Assembly (NCBI GenBank): GCA_020637295.1
Contig: JACJWF010000016.1
Coordinates: 1 to 60,602, forward strand
DNA: 60,602 nucleotides
Source of the DNA: Acidimicrobiaceae bacterium
GTDB taxonomy: Bacteria > Actinomycetota > Acidimicrobiia > Acidimicrobiales > Ilumatobacteraceae
Reading direction: 5' to 3'
In this document: piece by piece, positions 58,351 through 60,602 of the stretch
Numbering within the stretch: the first letter of the stretch is position 1
Layout: each line of letters starts with the position of its first letter
The notes under the pieces: model-generated
Told to the model about the DNA's origin: nothing
What the model saw: only the letters and a program-made list of their open reading frames with translations
The model's database searches: none
Translations under genes and position numbers: made by a program

Positions 58351-60509
58351 ACCCGTGCCGCCGGGTCACGTGGGCGCTGGCCGCTGGGCTGGCACTCGCC
58401 CTCACCACCGGCACTCCGGCCGCCGGCGCACCACCCAGCCCCGCCGCCGGGCCACGGCTGGGCCTGATCTCGCAGACGTTCAACGTCGCCGCCGACGGCA
58501 CCCTCCAACTGGTGGTCGCCCTACCGGCCAGCGTGAACACCGCAGCGCTCGCCGATGCGACGATGGTCGTCGGGGCGTACCGGGCGGTGGACAGCAGGGA
58601 GGCCGTGCAGGCGGCGGTGGACGGCGAACTGCCGCCCAGCGTGGACACGGTGGACCTGCGGCTGGCCGACCTCCCGCCGCCGAGCGGGCAGCAACTCTCG
58701 GTCAGCGTGCCCCTGGAGGCCCGCACCCGCACCAGCGAGGCCCTCCAACTGCCGGCCGCCGGCGTGTATCCACTGGTGGTGGAGGTGCGCAGCAGCGGCG
58801 AGGTGCTGGCCGAGTTGACCACGTTCGTGCACCGCCTGCCCGACGGCGACGACCCGTTCGTCGGCGACCTGCCCGTGGCGATGGCGATGGCCACCACCTC
58901 CGCCGTTCACCTCGACGACAGCACGGAGGTGGTGCTGGACGACGCCACCATGGCCGAGCTCACCCACCTGGCCGACGTGCTGGAGGCCGTGGCCATCCCG
59001 GTCAGCGCGCAGGTGCCGCCCGCCTTGCTGGACGCGCTCGCCCGCGGCGACGACACCCAGCGAGCCCTCGAAGCCCGCATCAGTGCGGCGCTCAACAACG
59101 GGGTCGGTCACGACGCCCTGTCGTTGCCATCCCTGCCGCTGGACCCCTCCGCCGCGGCGGCCGCCGGCGAGACCGACCTCTACACGGAGTGGCTCCGCGA
59201 CGGCGAGGACCTGCTGGCCACCACCACCAACTCCTCAGCGCGGCGCACCACGCGGCTGATCCCCGACGACATCAGCCAGGGCGGCGCCCGCTTGCTGCGT
59301 GACCTGGGCACCCGCCTGCTGGTCATGCCCGTCTCGGTGTACGACTACCTCCCGGACACCTTCGGCGGGTTCACCGACAGCACCCAACTCGTGCAACTCG
59401 ACGTCGGCGGCGGGGTCACGGTGGACCTCGCCGTGGTCGACCGGTTCGCCGACGATCGCCTGGCCCAGCGCACCACCACGCCCACGCTCACCTCGATCAT
59501 CGCCGTCGCCGATCTCCTCGCCGCCCGCGAACAGATCGTCCAGTTCGGCGGCGACCCGCGCCGGCACGGCCTCACGCTCGCCACACCGGACCTGTCGCTG
59601 CCGAACACCGCCACCGTCCAGGCCATCACCGCGCTCATCGCCGACACGCCCGGTCTGCGGCCGATGAGCCTCGACGACCTCGGCGTGCGCACCGATCAGT
59701 TGCTGTACGACGGGCAGGAGGTGGTGGTCGGTCTGCCGGACGCCGTGCCGGGCGACCTGCTCACCCGCACCGCACTCGCCGGCGCGCTGCGGGTGGAGGC
59801 CGCGGCCACGGCCAGCATGCTGCCCGAGGGCGACCCCCGCCCGAATGGCTGGACCCGGCTCATCGATCTGATCCCCACCGAGGCACTCGCCGACGACCAG
59901 GTCACCACCATCGCCGCCGAGCTGCGCGCCGAGTACTCGGCCATCCGCGCCGCGGTGGTACCCCCGGACGGGTTCTCCTTCTCGCTCACCGGCCGGCGCA
60001 GTGAGATCCCACTGAAGATCCAGAACACCGGCGACACGACGCTCACCGTGGTCATCAGGATGAGCAGCTCCAAGCTCCTGTTCCCCGAGGGTGAGCAGGT
60101 GGTGGAACTGCTGCCCGGCGAGTACACGGAGGTGCGGGTGCCGATCGAGGCCCGCTCCAACGGCAAGTTCCCCGTCACGCTGGAGGTGCTCACGCCGGTC
60201 GGCAACGTCCGCCTCGGGCCGCCGGTGCCGCTCACCGCCCGCGTCACCGCGCTGGCCGGACTGGGCAACCTCATCACGTTCGCCGCGCTGCTGATGGTGG
60301 CCACCTGGTGGGTGCGCCACGTCCGCCAGAACCGCCGCAAACGCAGCGCCGACACCGCGTTCGGGCGCCATCCGGCCAGCCGAGCTGCGGCCGACCAGTA
60401 CCCCCGCGCCGAGTCCGAGTCGGGTGGCCCGACAGGGGACCGGGGTGCCGTCATCGACGACTCCGGGCTGTCGCCCGACGCCGCGACGAGTACCCTGCCA
60501 CCCTCGTGA
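58347..60509 (+). CDS. Exported DUF6049-type protein with C-terminal membrane anchor
   Basis: The protein is 720 aa. A signal peptide (residues 1-28), a large extracytoplasmic region and one transmembrane helix (about 640-660; LGNLITFAALLMVATWWVRHV) followed by a basic, disordered tail give a type I topology. A late beta domain (SFSLTGRRSEIPLKIQNTGDTTLTVVIRM...) resembles an Ig-like module. This layout matches the large actinobacterial proteins called DUF6049, commonly encoded next to the MurJ-like flippase; here no flippase gene is adjacent in the window. GTG 58347 overlaps the GNAT stop. Confidence 0.8.
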   Translation: MNPCRRVTWALAAGLALALTTGTPAAGAPPSPAAGPRLGLISQTFNVAADGTLQLVVALPASVNTAALADATMVVGAYRAVDSREAVQAAVDGELPPSVDTVDLRLADLPPPSGQQLSVSVPLEARTRTSEALQLPAAGVYPLVVEVRSSGEVLAELTTFVHRLPDGDDPFVGDLPVAMAMATTSAVHLDDSTEVVLDDATMAELTHLADVLEAVAIPVSAQVPPALLDALARGDDTQRALEARISAALNNGVGHDALSLPSLPLDPSAAAAAGETDLYTEWLRDGEDLLATTTNSSARRTTRLIPDDISQGGARLLRDLGTRLLVMPVSVYDYLPDTFGGFTDSTQLVQLDVGGGVTVDLAVVDRFADDRLAQRTTTPTLTSIIAVADLLAAREQIVQFGGDPRRHGLTLATPDLSLPNTATVQAITALIADTPGLRPMSLDDLGVRTDQLLYDGQEVVVGLPDAVPGDLLTRTALAGALRVEAAATASMLPEGDPRPNGWTRLIDLIPTEALADDQVTTIAAELRAEYSAIRAAVVPPDGFSFSLTGRRSEIPLKIQNTGDTTLTVVIRMSSSKLLFPEGEQVVELLPGEYTEVRVPIEARSNGKFPVTLEVLTPVGNVRLGPPVPLTARVTALAGLGNLITFAALLMVATWWVRHVRQNRRKRSADTAFGRHPASRAAADQYPRAESESGGPTGDRGAVIDDSGLSPDAATSTLPPS

Positions 60510-60602
60510 GCACCAATCGCGTCCGCATCGTCACCGATTCCGCCTGCGACCTGCCCCAGAGCGTCGCCGACGATCTGGGCATCGAGATCGTTCCCCTCAC
60601 CA
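60506..60602 (+). CDS. DegV-family protein, N-terminal fragment
   Basis: The first 32 codons are inside the window. MSTNRVRIVTDSACDLPQSVADDLGIEIVPL is the typical DegV start (IVTDSxxDLP). The family binds fatty acids for phospholipid synthesis. GTG 60506 overlaps the stop of the preceding gene (GTGA, 60506-60509). Confidence 0.85.
   Translation, partial: MSTNRVRIVTDSACDLPQSVADDLGIEIVPLT

Overview
This is a contiguous piece of a GC-rich chromosome from an actinobacterium. The best guess is the class Acidimicrobiia (Ilumatobacter-like), inferred from several things together: the rpsF-ssb-rpsR-rplI-dnaB order, a mycobacterial-type dCTP deaminase, a DUF5318 zinc protein, a DUF6049-type exported protein, an F420-type LLM oxidoreductase, an AftD-like giant membrane glycosyltransferase, and many apparently leaderless genes (a NANNNT -10 box 6-8 nt before the start codon). 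I see no insertion sequence, prophage, CRISPR array or rRNA. Genes are packed tightly, often with 4-nt ATGA or GTGA overlaps.

Layout. 0-2.8 kb: a partial gene, two coupled unknown genes, a coiled-coil protein and dcd. 2.8-7.1 kb: an OmpR-type response regulator, a PAS-PAS hybrid histidine kinase with receiver and Hpt domains, and a GAF histidine kinase. 7.1-23.6 kb: a cell-surface glycan module, almost all on the minus strand. In transcription order it holds a flippase-GT2 fusion, a GT4, a small membrane protein, a GT2, a GT4, a nucleotidyltransferase-kinase fusion, a 1938-residue AftD/YfhO-like protein with two similar halves, a membrane-anchored metallophosphoesterase, a protein resembling an Hpt domain without its histidine, and a secreted fibronectin-III protein. 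23.7-28.4 kb: an exported protein coupled to a haloalkane dehalogenase homologue, a Fur/Zur regulator and a znuABC-type metal transporter. 28.4-35.4 kb: an exported intradiol dioxygenase, an OGG-fold protein, an LLM oxidoreductase, a TetR/GMC-oxidoreductase pair, an alpha/beta hydrolase-cyclase fusion and tRNA-Gly(CCC). 35.4-40.4 kb: membrane pyrophosphatase and a glycosyltransferase with a C-terminal propeller-like region. 40.5-43.9 kb: dnaB, rplI, rpsR, ssb, rpsF. 43.9-46.8 kb: small single genes. 46.9-52 kb: a second two-component system with a sulfite-oxidase-like enzyme, facing a Met/Asp-rich TlpA-like lipoprotein and a CcdA-like membrane protein. 52-60.6 kb: a GGDEF-EAL protein, CCA-adding enzyme, deacetylase-like protein, GNAT, DUF6049-type protein and the start of a DegV protein.

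The most interesting signal is regulatory. Five intergenic regions between 5.8 and 23.7 kb carry the same direct repeat, TTGATCN-N4-TTGATCN read in the gene direction, with an exact 11-bp period. They precede the hybrid kinase gene, the fibronectin protein, the giant glycosyltransferase, the GT4-led operon and the flippase-GT2 gene. An 11-bp heptamer repeat is the usual operator form of PhoB/PhoP/OmpR regulators, and one such regulator is encoded beside the cluster. I infer a dedicated phosphorelay controlling a surface-glycan regulon, with feedback on its own kinase gene. The second two-component system has its own repeat of the same geometry but different sequence (TTTCGCA-N4-TTTCGCA).
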